Shown here: positions 1 through 9,377 of the stretch, piece by piece | How the letters are laid out: every line of letters starts with the position of its first letter | Position numbering within the stretch: position 1 is the first letter of the stretch | Assembly (NCBI GenBank): GCA_013373205.1 | Contig: JABXIG010000015.1 | Coordinates: forward strand, 124,001-188,000 | DNA: 64,000 nucleotides | Direction of reading: 5' to 3' | Origin: Methylocystaceae bacterium | GTDB lineage: Bacteria; Pseudomonadota; Alphaproteobacteria; Rhodospirillales; Terasakiellaceae | Notes under the pieces: model-generated | What the model saw: only the letters and a program-made list of their open reading frames with translations | What the model was told of the DNA's origin: nothing | The model's database searches: none | Program-made: the position numbers and the translations under genes

Positions 1-1659
1 AATGACGATACTTTCCTGAATTTCCGGCAAAGCTTCTACCTGACGATAGATTTCCGCTGTGCCGATTCGCACGCCACCGGGGTTCAAAGTCGCATCTGAT
101 CGACCATAAATCACAATCCCGCCGGTTTCCTTGTCGATACTGATAAAATCCCCATGGCACCAAATATTGTCATATTCCTCAAAATAGGCAGCACGGTAGC
201 GCGCATTATCCGGATCATTCCAGAATTTTACTGGCATAGATGGAAACGGCTTAAGACAGACCAACTCCCCTTTATCTCCACGGATCGGTTCGCCCTTATC
301 ATCAAAGGTTTCCACCGCCATACCGAGGGCACGACATTGGATTTCACCACGATAAACCGGTGCGATTGGGTTGCCCAAAACAAAACAGCCCATAAGATCG
401 GTCCCCCCGGAAATAGAGGCTAGATGCAGATCTTCCTTGATGTCGCGATAGACATAATCAAAAGATTCCGCAACCAAGGGCGATCCGGTTGATGTCATGG
501 ACAGAACGCTGGATAGGTCGTGAGTCTCTTTGGGTTTCAAACCTGCTTTGTTCAAAGCATCAATATATTTGGCCGAAGTCCCGAACATGGTCATTTTTTC
601 GGCATCTGCATAATCAAACAGAATGTTCCCATTGGGATAGAAAGGCGATCCATCATACAAAAGCAACGTCGACTTACAGGCCAGCGCAGACACCACCCAG
701 TTCCACATCATCCAGCCGCAGGTGGTAAAGTAAAAGACGCGAGAATTTTCACCATTGTTACAATGCAACAGATGTTCGCCCACCTGTTTAAACAGGGTTC
801 CGCCCGTCCCATGAACAATACATTTCGGCTTCCCCGTGGTCCCAGAAGAAAACATGATATAAAGCGGATGATTAAATTCCACATATTCAAATTCGATTTC
901 TTTGGGATCAAAGGCCGCAACAAAATCATCCAGAAGAACGGCATTTTGAATCGGCGCAATATCCGGGTTTTCTCGGGTATAAGGAACAATGATCGTCTTT
1001 TCCAATGACGGCATCTGATCAACCACCGTTTTAATCTTTTCCAGGCAGTCATGTGACTTACCGTTATAGTGATACCCTTCTACTGCGATCAGAATTTTCG
1101 GTTCGATCTGACCAAAACGATCCAGCACCCCATTGGCCCCAAAATCAGGCGAGGTGGATGACCAGATCGCCCCAATGGAACTCACTGCCAGCATTGCTGT
1201 GATGGTTTCCGGCATGTTGGGCATAAAGGCACAGACGCGATCCCCTTTTGTAATGCCTTGGGCACGCAATGCCTGCGCCATAACGGAAACTTCTTCATGC
1301 AGACTTTTCCAGGACAAGGACCGCTTGACCTTATCTTCCCCCCAAAACACAAGAGCTTCGCTGTCGTCATTTTTCGACAACAGATTTTCTGCAAAATTTA
1401 ATTTTGCATCAGGATAAAATTTTGCGCCGGGCATTTTATCACCGTCAATCAAGACACGCTCCCCCCATGTCTGGGCTTTTAATCCGGCAAAATCCTTTAA
1501 CAGGGACCAGAATTTTTCAATTTCTGAAATCGAAAATTCATAAAGACCATTATAGTCCTGCACATCCAGACCGTATGCCTCATTCACCGCTTTGATAAAA
1601 GCTGCAATGTTGGAATTGGCAATACGCTCGGGGCTGGGGGTCCACAAACAACTATTCAT
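1..1659 (-). CDS. Acetoacetyl-CoA synthetase (acetoacetate-CoA ligase), C-terminus beyond window
   Basis: Cytosolic ANL-superfamily ligase that activates acetoacetate with ATP and CoA. The first 553 codons are present and the frame runs off base 1; family members are about 650 residues, so roughly 100 are missing. Seen: the AMP-binding signature SSGTTGKPK near the middle, followed by the conserved tract FTTCGWMMWNW typical of acetoacetyl-CoA synthetases rather than acetyl-CoA synthetases, and a later YGRSDATLNPGG block. The ATG at 1657-1659 has AGGGAAG upstream. It is divergent from the ChaC-like gene at 1830. Probable role: ketone body or polyhydroxybutyrate breakdown product recovery. The family call is secure; the physiological role is inferred. 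Confidence 0.93.
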   Translation of the reverse strand, partial: MNSCLWTPSPERIANSNIAAFIKAVNEAYGLDVQDYNGLYEFSISEIEKFWSLLKDFAGLKAQTWGERVLIDGDKMPGAKFYPDAKLNFAENLLSKNDDSEALVFWGEDKVKRSLSWKSLHEEVSVMAQALRAQGITKGDRVCAFMPNMPETITAMLAVSSIGAIWSSTSPDFGANGVLDRFGQIEPKILIAVEGYHYNGKSHDCLEKIKTVVDQMPSLEKTIIVPYTRENPDIAPIQNAVLLDDFVAAFDPKEIEFEYVEFNHPLYIMFSSGTTGKPKCIVHGTGGTLFKQVGEHLLHCNNGENSRVFYFTTCGWMMWNWVVSALACKSTLLLYDGSPFYPNGNILFDYADAEKMTMFGTSAKYIDALNKAGLKPKETHDLSSVLSMTSTGSPLVAESFDYVYRDIKEDLHLASISGGTDLMGCFVLGNPIAPVYRGEIQCRALGMAVETFDDKGEPIRGDKGELVCLKPFPSMPVKFWNDPDNARYRAAYFEEYDNIWCHGDFISIDKETGGIVIYGRSDATLNPGGVRIGTAEIYRQVEALPEIQESIVI

Positions 1660-1829
1660 TTTTAAAACTTCCCTGATACAAAATTATGTTGGCCATACCA
1701 TATCAAAAAAAGGCCGTATGAAAATTCAAGAAATGTAAAATACACAAATTTGTATCATATGAAACTATTTTTCCATCCTTGATCTTTCAAGCGCACAGGA
1801 TTAGACCTGTCCAAAAGAAGGTTTTACAG

Positions 1830-2390
1830 ATGAAAAATGCATTTTGGGTTTTTGGGTATGGATCGCTGATGTGGCGACCGGGCTTTGATTATATTGATGC
1901 CCAGCCCGCGACTCTGCATGGTTTTTCGCGCTCGTTTTGTATCTATTCCCACTATTACCGCGGCACACCTTCCAATCCCGGTCTTGTTCTCGGACTGGAC
2001 CCACAAGCCGATGCCAGCTGTCGCGGGGTTGCCTTCAAGGTCGCCAACGAAAATAAAGCTGCCGTCATCGCCTATCTGACGGAACGCGAATTATGCGGCT
2101 ATGCCTATAAGGCGGAAACCCACACGTTAGAATTGGATTGCCACACAACGGTTGACGCCTACACTTTTGTTGCAGACCCTGACCATGCACTTTATGCAGG
2201 CGATCTGGGGCTGGACAAATCTGCTGCCATTATCATGCAGGCAGAAGGAAACACCGGGCTAAACCGCGATTACCTGATTAACAGCGTGCGCGAACTGGAA
2301 GCCCATGGTTATGCGGATGAAGCGCTGCATGAGCTGCTGAAGCGGGTTGAACATCTCACAGGCCTGATCGAAGCCGGAGCCGGGATTTAG
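1830..2390 (+). CDS. ChaC-like gamma-glutamylcyclotransferase (copy 1)
   Basis: Predicted 186-residue enzyme that releases 5-oxoproline from gamma-glutamyl peptides, probably glutathione. The glycine loop VFGYGSLMWRPGF near the N-terminus and a glutamate in YLTERE, at the usual catalytic position, are both present. The chosen ATG at 1830 has GAAGG about 10 nt upstream and begins directly before the conserved strand; an in-frame start 17 codons earlier adds unconserved residues. A related but distinct copy lies at 10664-11209. A strong inverted repeat with a T-run follows the stop. Confidence 0.88.
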   Translation: MKNAFWVFGYGSLMWRPGFDYIDAQPATLHGFSRSFCIYSHYYRGTPSNPGLVLGLDPQADASCRGVAFKVANENKAAVIAYLTERELCGYAYKAETHTLELDCHTTVDAYTFVADPDHALYAGDLGLDKSAAIIMQAEGNTGLNRDYLINSVRELEAHGYADEALHELLKRVEHLTGLIEAGAGI

Positions 2391-2397
2391 GTCTCAT

Positions 2398-2480
2398 GTG
2401 CACCTGCGAAAGCAGGGACCTCTTCACAACAACATATCTTTCAAAAGAGGTACCTGCTTTCGCAGGTGCACTGATTTTTT
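2398..2480 (+). terminator. Long inverted repeat and terminator after ChaC-like gene
   Basis: Arms at 2398-2424 and 2445-2471 pair over 27 bp with a single mismatch around a 20-nt loop and are followed by TGATTTTTT. It fits a rho-independent terminator for the upstream + strand gene. The unusually long stem with CCTGCGAAAGCAGG could also be a REP-like palindrome. Confidence 0.75.
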
Positions 2481-2500
2481 ATCATCCCGGCAAAAAGCAT

Positions 2501-2535
2501 AAAAAAGCCCCCCATTTTCATGGGAGGCTTTTTCT
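2501..2535 (-). terminator. Terminator of the hydroxyacid dehydrogenase gene
   Basis: A-rich flank, GCC(T)CCCAT stem, short loop, and a matching ATGGGAGGC arm with T-run on both strands. It lies just downstream of the minus-strand gene ending at 2539 and may work in both directions. Confidence 0.75.
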
Positions 2536-2538
2536 TAA

Positions 2539-3525
2539 TCAATAAAACGCGTCGATTACACGATCCGGTGGAGTGTGGCCATCGATGAAGGTTTTCATAT
2601 TGATGATTACTTTTTCACCCATGTCCAAACGTCCTTCGATAGTGGCAGAGCCCATGTGCGGCAGCAAAACCACATTCTGCATCTTACGCAGTTTCGGGTT
2701 AATCGCCGGTTCGTTTTCAAACACGTCCAAACCTGCACCCGCCAGATCCCCTTTTTCCAACATACGGATCAAGGCCGGTTCATCCACGATCTCGCCACGG
2801 GCCGTGTTGATGATGTAGGCATGTTTTTGCAACAGCTTCAAACGACGCGCTGACAACAAATGGTATGTGGCAGGTGTATGCGGGCAGTTCACAGAAATCA
2901 CATCCATACGGGCCATCATCTGGTCCAGACTTTCCCAATAGGTCGCCTGAAGTTCATTTTCAAGATCAGGATGAACGCGATGCTGGTTGTGATAATGGAT
3001 CGACATCCCAAAAGCAGCTGCGCGTTTGGCAACCGCCTGACCAATACGGCCCATACCTACGATCCCCAACCGTTTACCATTGATACGGTGGCCCAACATG
3101 GACGTCGGCGCCCAGCCGTCCCATTCGTCACCTTCGATCATATGCACACCTTCGACCAGACGACGCGGCACAGACAGGATCAAAGCCATGGTCATATCAG
3201 CCGTGTCTTCTGTGAGAACACCCGGTGTGTTTGTTACTGTGATGCCGCGTTGGCGCGCAGATTTCAAATCAATATGGTCAATCCCCGTCCCGAAGTTTGC
3301 GATCAGGCGCAGATTCGGTCCGGCTTGCGCCAGAATGCCTGCGTCAATTCGATCTGTCAGCGTCGGCACAAGAATGTCAGCTTCCTTGACCGCTTCGACC
3401 AATTCAGCTTTGCTCATAGGTGTGTCGTCCATATTCAGACGCGCGTCAAACAACTCCATCATGCGGGTTTCAATCGCATCGGGCAGTTTGCGTGTAACAA
3501 CAACAACAGGTTTTTTCTGGACCAT
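2539..3525 (-). CDS. D-2-hydroxyacid dehydrogenase (glyoxylate/hydroxypyruvate reductase type)
   Basis: NAD(P)H-dependent enzyme of 328 residues that interconverts 2-oxoacids and D-2-hydroxyacids. Domain order is the usual split catalytic domain around a Rossmann domain: GTGIDHIDL, then the nucleotide loop GMGRIGQAVAKRA near residue 157, NTARGEIVDE with the catalytic arginine context, a conserved glutamate in DVFENEP, and the catalytic histidine in LLPHMGSAT. The ATG follows GGGAAG. Substrate preference among glyoxylate, hydroxypyruvate and other acids cannot be read from sequence. It is a single gene with its own terminator. Confidence 0.88.
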   Translation of the reverse strand: MVQKKPVVVVTRKLPDAIETRMMELFDARLNMDDTPMSKAELVEAVKEADILVPTLTDRIDAGILAQAGPNLRLIANFGTGIDHIDLKSARQRGITVTNTPGVLTEDTADMTMALILSVPRRLVEGVHMIEGDEWDGWAPTSMLGHRINGKRLGIVGMGRIGQAVAKRAAAFGMSIHYHNQHRVHPDLENELQATYWESLDQMMARMDVISVNCPHTPATYHLLSARRLKLLQKHAYIINTARGEIVDEPALIRMLEKGDLAGAGLDVFENEPAINPKLRKMQNVVLLPHMGSATIEGRLDMGEKVIINMKTFIDGHTPPDRVIDAFY

Positions 3526-3678
3526 TTTAGACTTCCCTTGGGGTTTTTTTGTAGTTAGCCTCTTTTTATAGAGGCATCGGGCAAAATATTTAGCTTTGTT
3601 TATAATACGTCAACCATTTCATTGGTACAGTGAACTTACACCTTTTCGTCATTTTTTTTGAAATAAACGATTTTTGCC

Positions 3679-4188
3679 ATGAATAAGAAGAGACTCATCG
3701 CATCCTTTCTGTTGATCAGCCTAATCACTTTAGGCATTACAACAGCCGTTGCCCAAGCCCGCAGTGGCTCGGGTCTGCCTTTACCACGTTTTGTGACTTT
3801 ACGTTCCGGTGAAGTCAATTTACGTGCTGGTCCCGGTGTGCGCTATCCAGTCGAATGGGTCTACAAAAAACGCCACCTTCCTGTCGAAGTGGTGGCGGAA
3901 TATGACACCTGGCGCAAGATTCGCGACTGGCAAGGCACCCAAGGCTGGGTTCATCAGGGCATGTTGTCCGGTAAACGCAGCATCATCGTCACAGGGGACC
4001 TGCGCACCCTTCGTAGCGAACCAGACACCGCAGCCAACCCATCGGCGAAACTGGAAGAAGGCGTCATTGCTCGCCTTCTGGAGTGTCCAGACGGGACCAC
4101 TTGGTGCAAAATCGAAGCCGACGGTTATCTTGGTTGGTTGCGCAAAGCTGAATTCTGGGGCGTCTATTCCGGCGAGAGCCTGGAATAG
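3679..4188 (+). CDS. Exported protein with two bacterial SH3-like domains
   Basis: A 169-residue protein with an N-terminal signal peptide (charged MNKKR, hydrophobic stretch, cleavage near AQA-RS). Two SH3b-type repeats follow: the first carries the hallmark VNLRAGPG near residue 50, the second TLRSEP near 112; each ends in a GW.. segment. Such domains usually bind peptidoglycan or mediate envelope protein contacts. It converges with the exporter gene at 4196, with only 7 bp between stops. Confidence 0.8.
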   Translation: MNKKRLIASFLLISLITLGITTAVAQARSGSGLPLPRFVTLRSGEVNLRAGPGVRYPVEWVYKKRHLPVEVVAEYDTWRKIRDWQGTQGWVHQGMLSGKRSIIVTGDLRTLRSEPDTAANPSAKLEEGVIARLLECPDGTTWCKIEADGYLGWLRKAEFWGVYSGESLE

Positions 4189-4195
4189 GGACGAT

Positions 4196-5230
4196 TTACA
4201 TTCCAAAGACGAAGATTGCGGATAGACAAAGAATAGCCAAGAACACGGTTTCAGCCACAATCACGGCCACGGGGAAGTAACCGACTTTGATCAAAGCACC
4301 AAAGGACGTTTTCATCCCCAAGGCCGCGACCGCCATGACAATCGCCCAACGTGACATATCCACAAAAAAGGCTGAGATTTCAGAAGGGATCGCAACTGTA
4401 CTATTCAACCCTACCAACACAACAAAACCCAGCACAAACCATGGAAATGGCAATTTCGCAGCCCCGCTTTGCTGTGCCTTTCGGCTATGGGTCCGCACCA
4501 CCATCATGACCACCATAACAACGGGCAGCAACATGGCAACGCGCAACAATTTCACAATGGTTGCCGTATCGCCTGTCGGGTCAGACACACTGTATCCCGC
4601 CCCAACGACCTGAGCCACATCATGGATGGTGGCACCTAGAAAAATCCCGGTCTGTTGTTCATCCAGTCCAAACAGGGCCGCGACCATGGGATACACCACC
4701 ATGGCAATGGTGCTCATGGCTGTAACGGTGATAACGGTAAAGATGGTGTTTCTTTCATTATCTTCATTTTGTGGCAAGACTGATGACAGCGCCATCGCCG
4801 CAGAGGCTCCGCAGATAGCAACCGATCCCCCGGTCAAACAACCAAAGGCACTGTCGGCCTGACTATCACGGGTGAGAAACAGGCCCAACGCAATCGTTGC
4901 AGCAACCCCGACGATCACCAAAATAACTGGGCCGATCCCCAGTCCGACCACCGCATCCACAGAAATGCGAAATCCGAGTAAGGCCACACCCAGACGCAAA
5001 ATCTTTTTAGAAGCCAGATCAATCCCGTCTTTGCAGCGTTCATGATCCGACAGAAAATTAAAAGCTATCCCCAAAAGCAAGGCAAACAACATGGTCGGCC
5101 CACCATAATGGTTGGATAAAAAAACAGAGGTAATGGCAATCATCAACGCAGCCAGCAAACCGGGCAGTTTTTCCTGATAAATATGGGTAAGGAATTTCAT
5201 AAGAAAGGGGCGCTCATAAAAAATTAGCAT
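4196..5230 (-). CDS. YeiH-family putative sulfate exporter, integral membrane protein
   Basis: A 344-residue hydrophobic protein with about ten membrane segments, of the conserved YeiH/UPF0324 family often annotated as a putative sulfate exporter. Family features visible are LTGGSVAICGASAAMA in the middle and GATIHDVAQVVGAGYSV. The first ATG (5230) and an in-frame ATG ten codons in (5200) are both possible; neither has a strong ribosome binding site. Function is by family only and the true substrate is uncertain. Confidence 0.82.
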   Translation of the reverse strand: MLIFYERPFLMKFLTHIYQEKLPGLLAALMIAITSVFLSNHYGGPTMLFALLLGIAFNFLSDHERCKDGIDLASKKILRLGVALLGFRISVDAVVGLGIGPVILVIVGVAATIALGLFLTRDSQADSAFGCLTGGSVAICGASAAMALSSVLPQNEDNERNTIFTVITVTAMSTIAMVVYPMVAALFGLDEQQTGIFLGATIHDVAQVVGAGYSVSDPTGDTATIVKLLRVAMLLPVVMVVMMVVRTHSRKAQQSGAAKLPFPWFVLGFVVLVGLNSTVAIPSEISAFFVDMSRWAIVMAVAALGMKTSFGALIKVGYFPVAVIVAETVFLAILCLSAIFVFGM

Positions 5231-5365
5231 TTATGAATGTAAATCAGACATAAGTTTAAAAATCAACCTCACAATAGTTGAGATTTTGAATTAATCGTGG
5301 ACTTTCTGATCCATTTGAGCCAAGAATCCCCACTCTTTCAATTCGTAAGGCAAAATACAAGTAAG

Positions 5366-6820
5366 ATGAAGCTCGATCTGCGTCCCATATATTTTATCAT
5401 CGGTTTGCTGCTGATGACGCTGGCCACCGGGATGCTTATACCCATGATCGTCGATCTGGCCGAAGGCAATGCAGACTGGCAGGTTTTTATGGTTTCTTCA
5501 GGGGTGACAACCTTTATTGCCGTTGCCCTGATTTTTGCCGGACGTAGTAAAGAGAAAATGACCTTTACCATCCGTCAAGGCTTCATCATGGCAACTTTTA
5601 GCTGGGTAGTCATGACTATCTTTGCGGCCCTGCCCTTTGCCTTTAGCGAACTGGACATGACATATACAGATGCCTTTTTCGAAGCCATGAGCGGCATCAC
5701 CACCACCGGGTCCACCGTTATCACCGGGCTAGATTATGCCCCGCCCGGTCTTTTATTATGGCGCGCTTTTCTGCAATGGCTTGGCGGGATCGGGATTATT
5801 GTAATGGCGGTTGCAATCATGCCCATGCTTCATGTCGGGGGGATGCAGCTCTTTAAAGTGGAAGCGTTTGAAACATCTGACAAGGCACTTCCCAAGGCGG
5901 CACAGATTTCTGCCAGCATTTCGGCTATCTATGTTGGGCTTACTCTGATCTGGGCCATTGCTCTTTGGTTCGCCGACATGAGAGCCTTTGAAGCCGTCAC
6001 CCACGCCATGACCACCATTGCAACAGGCGGGTTTTCGACCTCTGACGGATCGGTTGGACATTTTGACAGCGGTGCCATTGACGGGATCATCACCCTTGGC
6101 ATGATTGTTGGCTCGCTTCCATTTATGCTTTATTTACGATGTCTGCGCGGTAATTTCACGGCCCTGTTTCATGACAGTCAGGTGCAATGGTTTTTAGCCA
6201 TCATCGTGATGTTGATTATGCTGACCAGTGGGTTTTTATGGGTGCAAAAAGGCCTAGACCCCATTCAAGCCTTACGCTTTGGGGCCTTTAACACAGTTTC
6301 CATCATTACCGGGACCGGATTTGCCACCACGGATTATCAGCTTTGGGGACATTTCGCCTGGCCGATTTTCTTCTTTATCATGTTTATTGGCGGCTGTTCC
6401 GGCTCGACCACCTGCGGCATTAAAATTTTCCGTTTTCAGGTTCTTTATGCCGGCGCGGAAACACAGATCAAACGTCTGTTGGAACCCCACGGCGTCTTTA
6501 TTCCTTATTACAACCGCCGCCCGATCCCGGAAGAGGTTTTGACCTCGGTCTTAAGTTTCTTCTTTATCTTTGGGGTATGTTTTGCCCTTTTAGCTATGGC
6601 ACTTGGCATGGTGGGGCTTGATTATGTGACTGCTATTTCCAGTGCCGCAACCGCCATTGCCAATGTGGGTCCGGCTCTTGGGGAACACACAGGCCCCAGT
6701 GGTAATTTCCAGAATTTGCCCGACAGCGCCAAATGGCTGATGTCCTTTGGCATGCTGCTCGGGCGGTTGGAACTCTTTACCGTATTGGTTTTATTTATGC
6801 CAACATTCTGGCGCGGCTAA
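5366..6820 (+). CDS. trkH: TrkH/TrkG-type potassium uptake membrane subunit
   Basis: A 484-residue inner-membrane K+ channel subunit that works with a cytoplasmic TrkA. Four pore-loop repeats are visible, each with a T-T-G type selectivity segment: SGITTTGSTV, TTIATGGFST, SIITGTGFATTDY and AIANVGPALG. The start at 5366 gives the usual family length; an in-frame GTG at 5297 adds 23 residues that are not typical. It ends 7 bp from the convergent lipoprotein gene. Confidence 0.9.
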   Translation: MKLDLRPIYFIIGLLLMTLATGMLIPMIVDLAEGNADWQVFMVSSGVTTFIAVALIFAGRSKEKMTFTIRQGFIMATFSWVVMTIFAALPFAFSELDMTYTDAFFEAMSGITTTGSTVITGLDYAPPGLLLWRAFLQWLGGIGIIVMAVAIMPMLHVGGMQLFKVEAFETSDKALPKAAQISASISAIYVGLTLIWAIALWFADMRAFEAVTHAMTTIATGGFSTSDGSVGHFDSGAIDGIITLGMIVGSLPFMLYLRCLRGNFTALFHDSQVQWFLAIIVMLIMLTSGFLWVQKGLDPIQALRFGAFNTVSIITGTGFATTDYQLWGHFAWPIFFFIMFIGGCSGSTTCGIKIFRFQVLYAGAETQIKRLLEPHGVFIPYYNRRPIPEEVLTSVLSFFFIFGVCFALLAMALGMVGLDYVTAISSAATAIANVGPALGEHTGPSGNFQNLPDSAKWLMSFGMLLGRLELFTVLVLFMPTFWRG

Positions 6821-6826
6821 GCCTTG

Positions 6827-7402
6827 TTATTTTAGCGGCAGGTTATTTTTAACGTTGGCATCCATCGCAGCGTTAAAATCCGTCATTAATTTTTCTACCA
6901 GATTAAACCAGGCTCTTTCGCGATCCAACAGGCTGATATCTTCAGCAACCGTGGTATAGCGATTTGTTTGTGCCGATGAAAATGCGCGTACATTACCGTT
7001 TCGGTCCAACACATCAATGCGTACATTGGCTGTCACCGAATAGCGTTCGGACTGATCGGTGGTGAACAACCCTTTCACACCCGTTGCTTTATCAAGCTTG
7101 GTTTCAAGGGCGGTTGCTTCTAAAATGGTGACACGTGCCACACCCTGATCGCCCGCGGGAACAAGGCGGTCACGCACCCAGTTATTAATCGCTTTTGCAG
7201 GTGAGGTCGGGAACTGCAAGGACACATCACGTCCTTCTGATGATGCTTTAGATTCATTAACCACATCAATCGCAGCCACATCCAGTTTCAATTGAGGTAG
7301 ATGGACAAAGGTAATTTCCGGTAAAATCTGAACAGGCGGGGCGGTTTGCACACAGGCGGCCAAGCCTACAATTACAAGAAATCCGGCAATTAACTGTCTC
7401 AT
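6827..7402 (-). CDS. Predicted outer-membrane lipoprotein, 191 aa
   Basis: A type II signal peptide ends in the lipobox LAAC (about residue 18), followed by VQTAP, so the mature protein should be lipidated and sorted to the outer membrane. The ATG at 7402 has GGAGGT 5 nt upstream, preferred over an ATG four codons earlier. The remainder is a soluble alpha/beta protein. I do not recognise a characterised relative. It converges with trkH. Confidence 0.72.
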   Translation of the reverse strand: MRQLIAGFLVIVGLAACVQTAPPVQILPEITFVHLPQLKLDVAAIDVVNESKASSEGRDVSLQFPTSPAKAINNWVRDRLVPAGDQGVARVTILEATALETKLDKATGVKGLFTTDQSERYSVTANVRIDVLDRNGNVRAFSSAQTNRYTTVAEDISLLDRERAWFNLVEKLMTDFNAAMDANVKNNLPLK

Positions 7403-7459
7403 TAAGACCTCCATTATTATAAATCAAGGCTTTAATGTGTGGTCGCGCTCAAGCTTTTG

Positions 7460-8377
7460 TCAATGCTTGAGCGCTTCTTCGGCTTCTTTTTCATCCCGCA
7501 GTTCAGCCAGACGCTCCGCACTAAACTTGTAGTCAGTGGAACAGAAATGGCATGTCACTGTCGTGCCACCTTCATCAATCATATCGTTCAGTTCCGGCAT
7601 GGGAAAACCTTTTAAGGTATTTATCAGTCGTTCTTCTGAACAGCGGCATTCCTGATGGACCGTACTAGTTTCATAAACCCGCACACCGTCTTCATGGAAC
7701 AAACGATAAGGTAGATCGGCAAGCCCAAGGCTTGCATCCAGCATTTCTTCTTCGGTCAGGCTTTTCAGCATAATGGTCGCGTGGTTCCATTTTTCCTTCG
7801 CCGCCTCTTCATCACCGCTTTCATCAGGCAGACGCTGGATCATCACAACACAGATACCGCTAGGGCCATGGGCGATTTTAAAATCACTGTCCAATTGTTC
7901 TGATGTTTGGAAATAGCGATGGGCACAGTCACTTAAGGTGCCCGCTTCAAGAGCCGTAATCCCCTGATAAGGCTGCATATGTTTGCCCTGATCCACCGTA
8001 AAGGCCAAACGCCCGGTGCCAAGCAATGTATCGACCGACACATCCACATTATCACCCAAAGCAGCCAGTTTATCTGCATCAAACCCGGCATACCCGCGCA
8101 AGCCACCCTCAGAAGTAATATCACTGACCAGGGCCTTCACGGGACCATCGCCTTCAGAAATCGCCTGCAAAGAAAAGATGCCGTCATATTTCAGACCAGA
8201 CGCCAACGCCACGGTCAGCCCCATGGCTTCTGAAAGAATATCAGCAACGGGTTGCGGATATTGATGGGCATCGAGAATTTTTTTAACAGATTTGCCCAAA
8301 CGGATGACCCGGCCGCGCACATCCAGACCTTCCACCTGAAACGGCAGGATGCGATCTTCCAACAATTGTACAGTCAT
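7460..8377 (-). CDS. hslO: Hsp33 redox-regulated chaperonin
   Basis: Cytosolic holdase activated by oxidative unfolding. 305 residues, with the C-terminal zinc-binding cysteines arranged as CRC (in HQECRCSEERL) and C-x2-C (VTCHFCSTDY), the redox switch of the family. It lies downstream of argD-argF on the same strand, an order common in alphaproteobacteria. Confidence 0.93.
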   Translation of the reverse strand: MTVQLLEDRILPFQVEGLDVRGRVIRLGKSVKKILDAHQYPQPVADILSEAMGLTVALASGLKYDGIFSLQAISEGDGPVKALVSDITSEGGLRGYAGFDADKLAALGDNVDVSVDTLLGTGRLAFTVDQGKHMQPYQGITALEAGTLSDCAHRYFQTSEQLDSDFKIAHGPSGICVVMIQRLPDESGDEEAAKEKWNHATIMLKSLTEEEMLDASLGLADLPYRLFHEDGVRVYETSTVHQECRCSEERLINTLKGFPMPELNDMIDEGGTTVTCHFCSTDYKFSAERLAELRDEKEAEEALKH

Positions 8378-8399
8378 AATTTTTAATCCATCTAACGTA

Positions 8400-8432
8400 C
8401 TGAGCCCCTATCGCATGGAGATAGAGGCTCAG
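8400..8432 (-). terminator. Hairpin between argF and hslO
   Basis: CTGAGCC(C)CTATC and its complement GATAG(A)GGCTCAG pair around a 7-nt loop. There is no clear T-run on the minus strand, so it may attenuate argF read-through or be a processing hairpin rather than a full terminator. Confidence 0.45.
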
Positions 8433-8465
8433 ATAAATCAAAATTTTTCTTTATATAGTCAGTGA

Positions 8466-9377
8466 TTACATCATTGACCAGACCATAATGCCTTTTTGGG
8501 CATGCAGTCGGTTTTCAGCTTCATCCCAGACCACCGAATTTGGGCCATCCAGAACCGCATCCGTCACTTCTTCGCCACGGTGTGCAGGCAGACAGTGCAG
8601 GAATAAAGCGTCATTTTCGCAATTTGCCATCATATCTTCATTGACCTGATATGGGGTCAAAAGTTCAATTCGACGATCATAATCTTCATCACCCATGGAC
8701 ACCCACGTATCGGTTACAACGACATCGGAACCGTTTGCCGCCTGTTTCGGATCTTTCACAATAGAAATATTGCCGCCTTCATTGGCTGCCCAATCCAGAA
8801 TGTCATCATCGACCATCAATTCATCCGGACATGACAGGCGCAATTCAAACCCAAAACGGGTGGCTGCATGGATATAGCTGTTGGTCATGTTATTACCATC
8901 ACCAACCCAAGTCACAACCTTACCTGCGATGGGGCCACGATGCTCTTCGATGGTCATGATATCGGCCATCAACTGACAGGGGTGGCTATCATCGGTTAAG
9001 GCATTAATCACCGGAACCGTGCAATATTCAGCCATTTCCATCAGTTTGTCGTGGGCGTCTGTGCGCAACATCACCCCATCCACCATGCGCGACAGCACGC
9101 GCGCAGTATCGGCAATCGTTTCACCACGCCCTAATTGGGAATTATCACCTTGCATGACCAAGGGATGACCACCCAACTGCACCATACCGACTTCAAAAGA
9201 AACCCGGGTGCGGGTCGATGGTTTTTCAAAAATCATGGCAAGGGTCTTGCCTGCCAAGGGTGCTTCGCCCCCCGCGACATTCAGCCCGCGCTTATAACCA
9301 GCCGCGAGATCTAAAATATGACGGAGCTCATCTCCCTCAAGAAGATGTAAATCTAAAAAATGCTTCGGTTTCATCAT
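8466..9377 (-). CDS. argF: Ornithine carbamoyltransferase
   Basis: Makes citrulline from ornithine and carbamoyl phosphate in arginine synthesis; cytosolic homotrimer. 303 residues with the carbamoyl-phosphate loop STRTR (in EKPSTRTRVSFE), the DSHPCQ motif and the ornithine-binding HCLPA. The start is the first of two tandem ATGs, overlapping the argD stop by 4 nt (ATGA), which implies translational coupling. Confidence 0.95.
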   Translation of the reverse strand: MMKPKHFLDLHLLEGDELRHILDLAAGYKRGLNVAGGEAPLAGKTLAMIFEKPSTRTRVSFEVGMVQLGGHPLVMQGDNSQLGRGETIADTARVLSRMVDGVMLRTDAHDKLMEMAEYCTVPVINALTDDSHPCQLMADIMTIEEHRGPIAGKVVTWVGDGNNMTNSYIHAATRFGFELRLSCPDELMVDDDILDWAANEGGNISIVKDPKQAANGSDVVVTDTWVSMGDEDYDRRIELLTPYQVNEDMMANCENDALFLHCLPAHRGEEVTDAVLDGPNSVVWDEAENRLHAQKGIMVWSMM

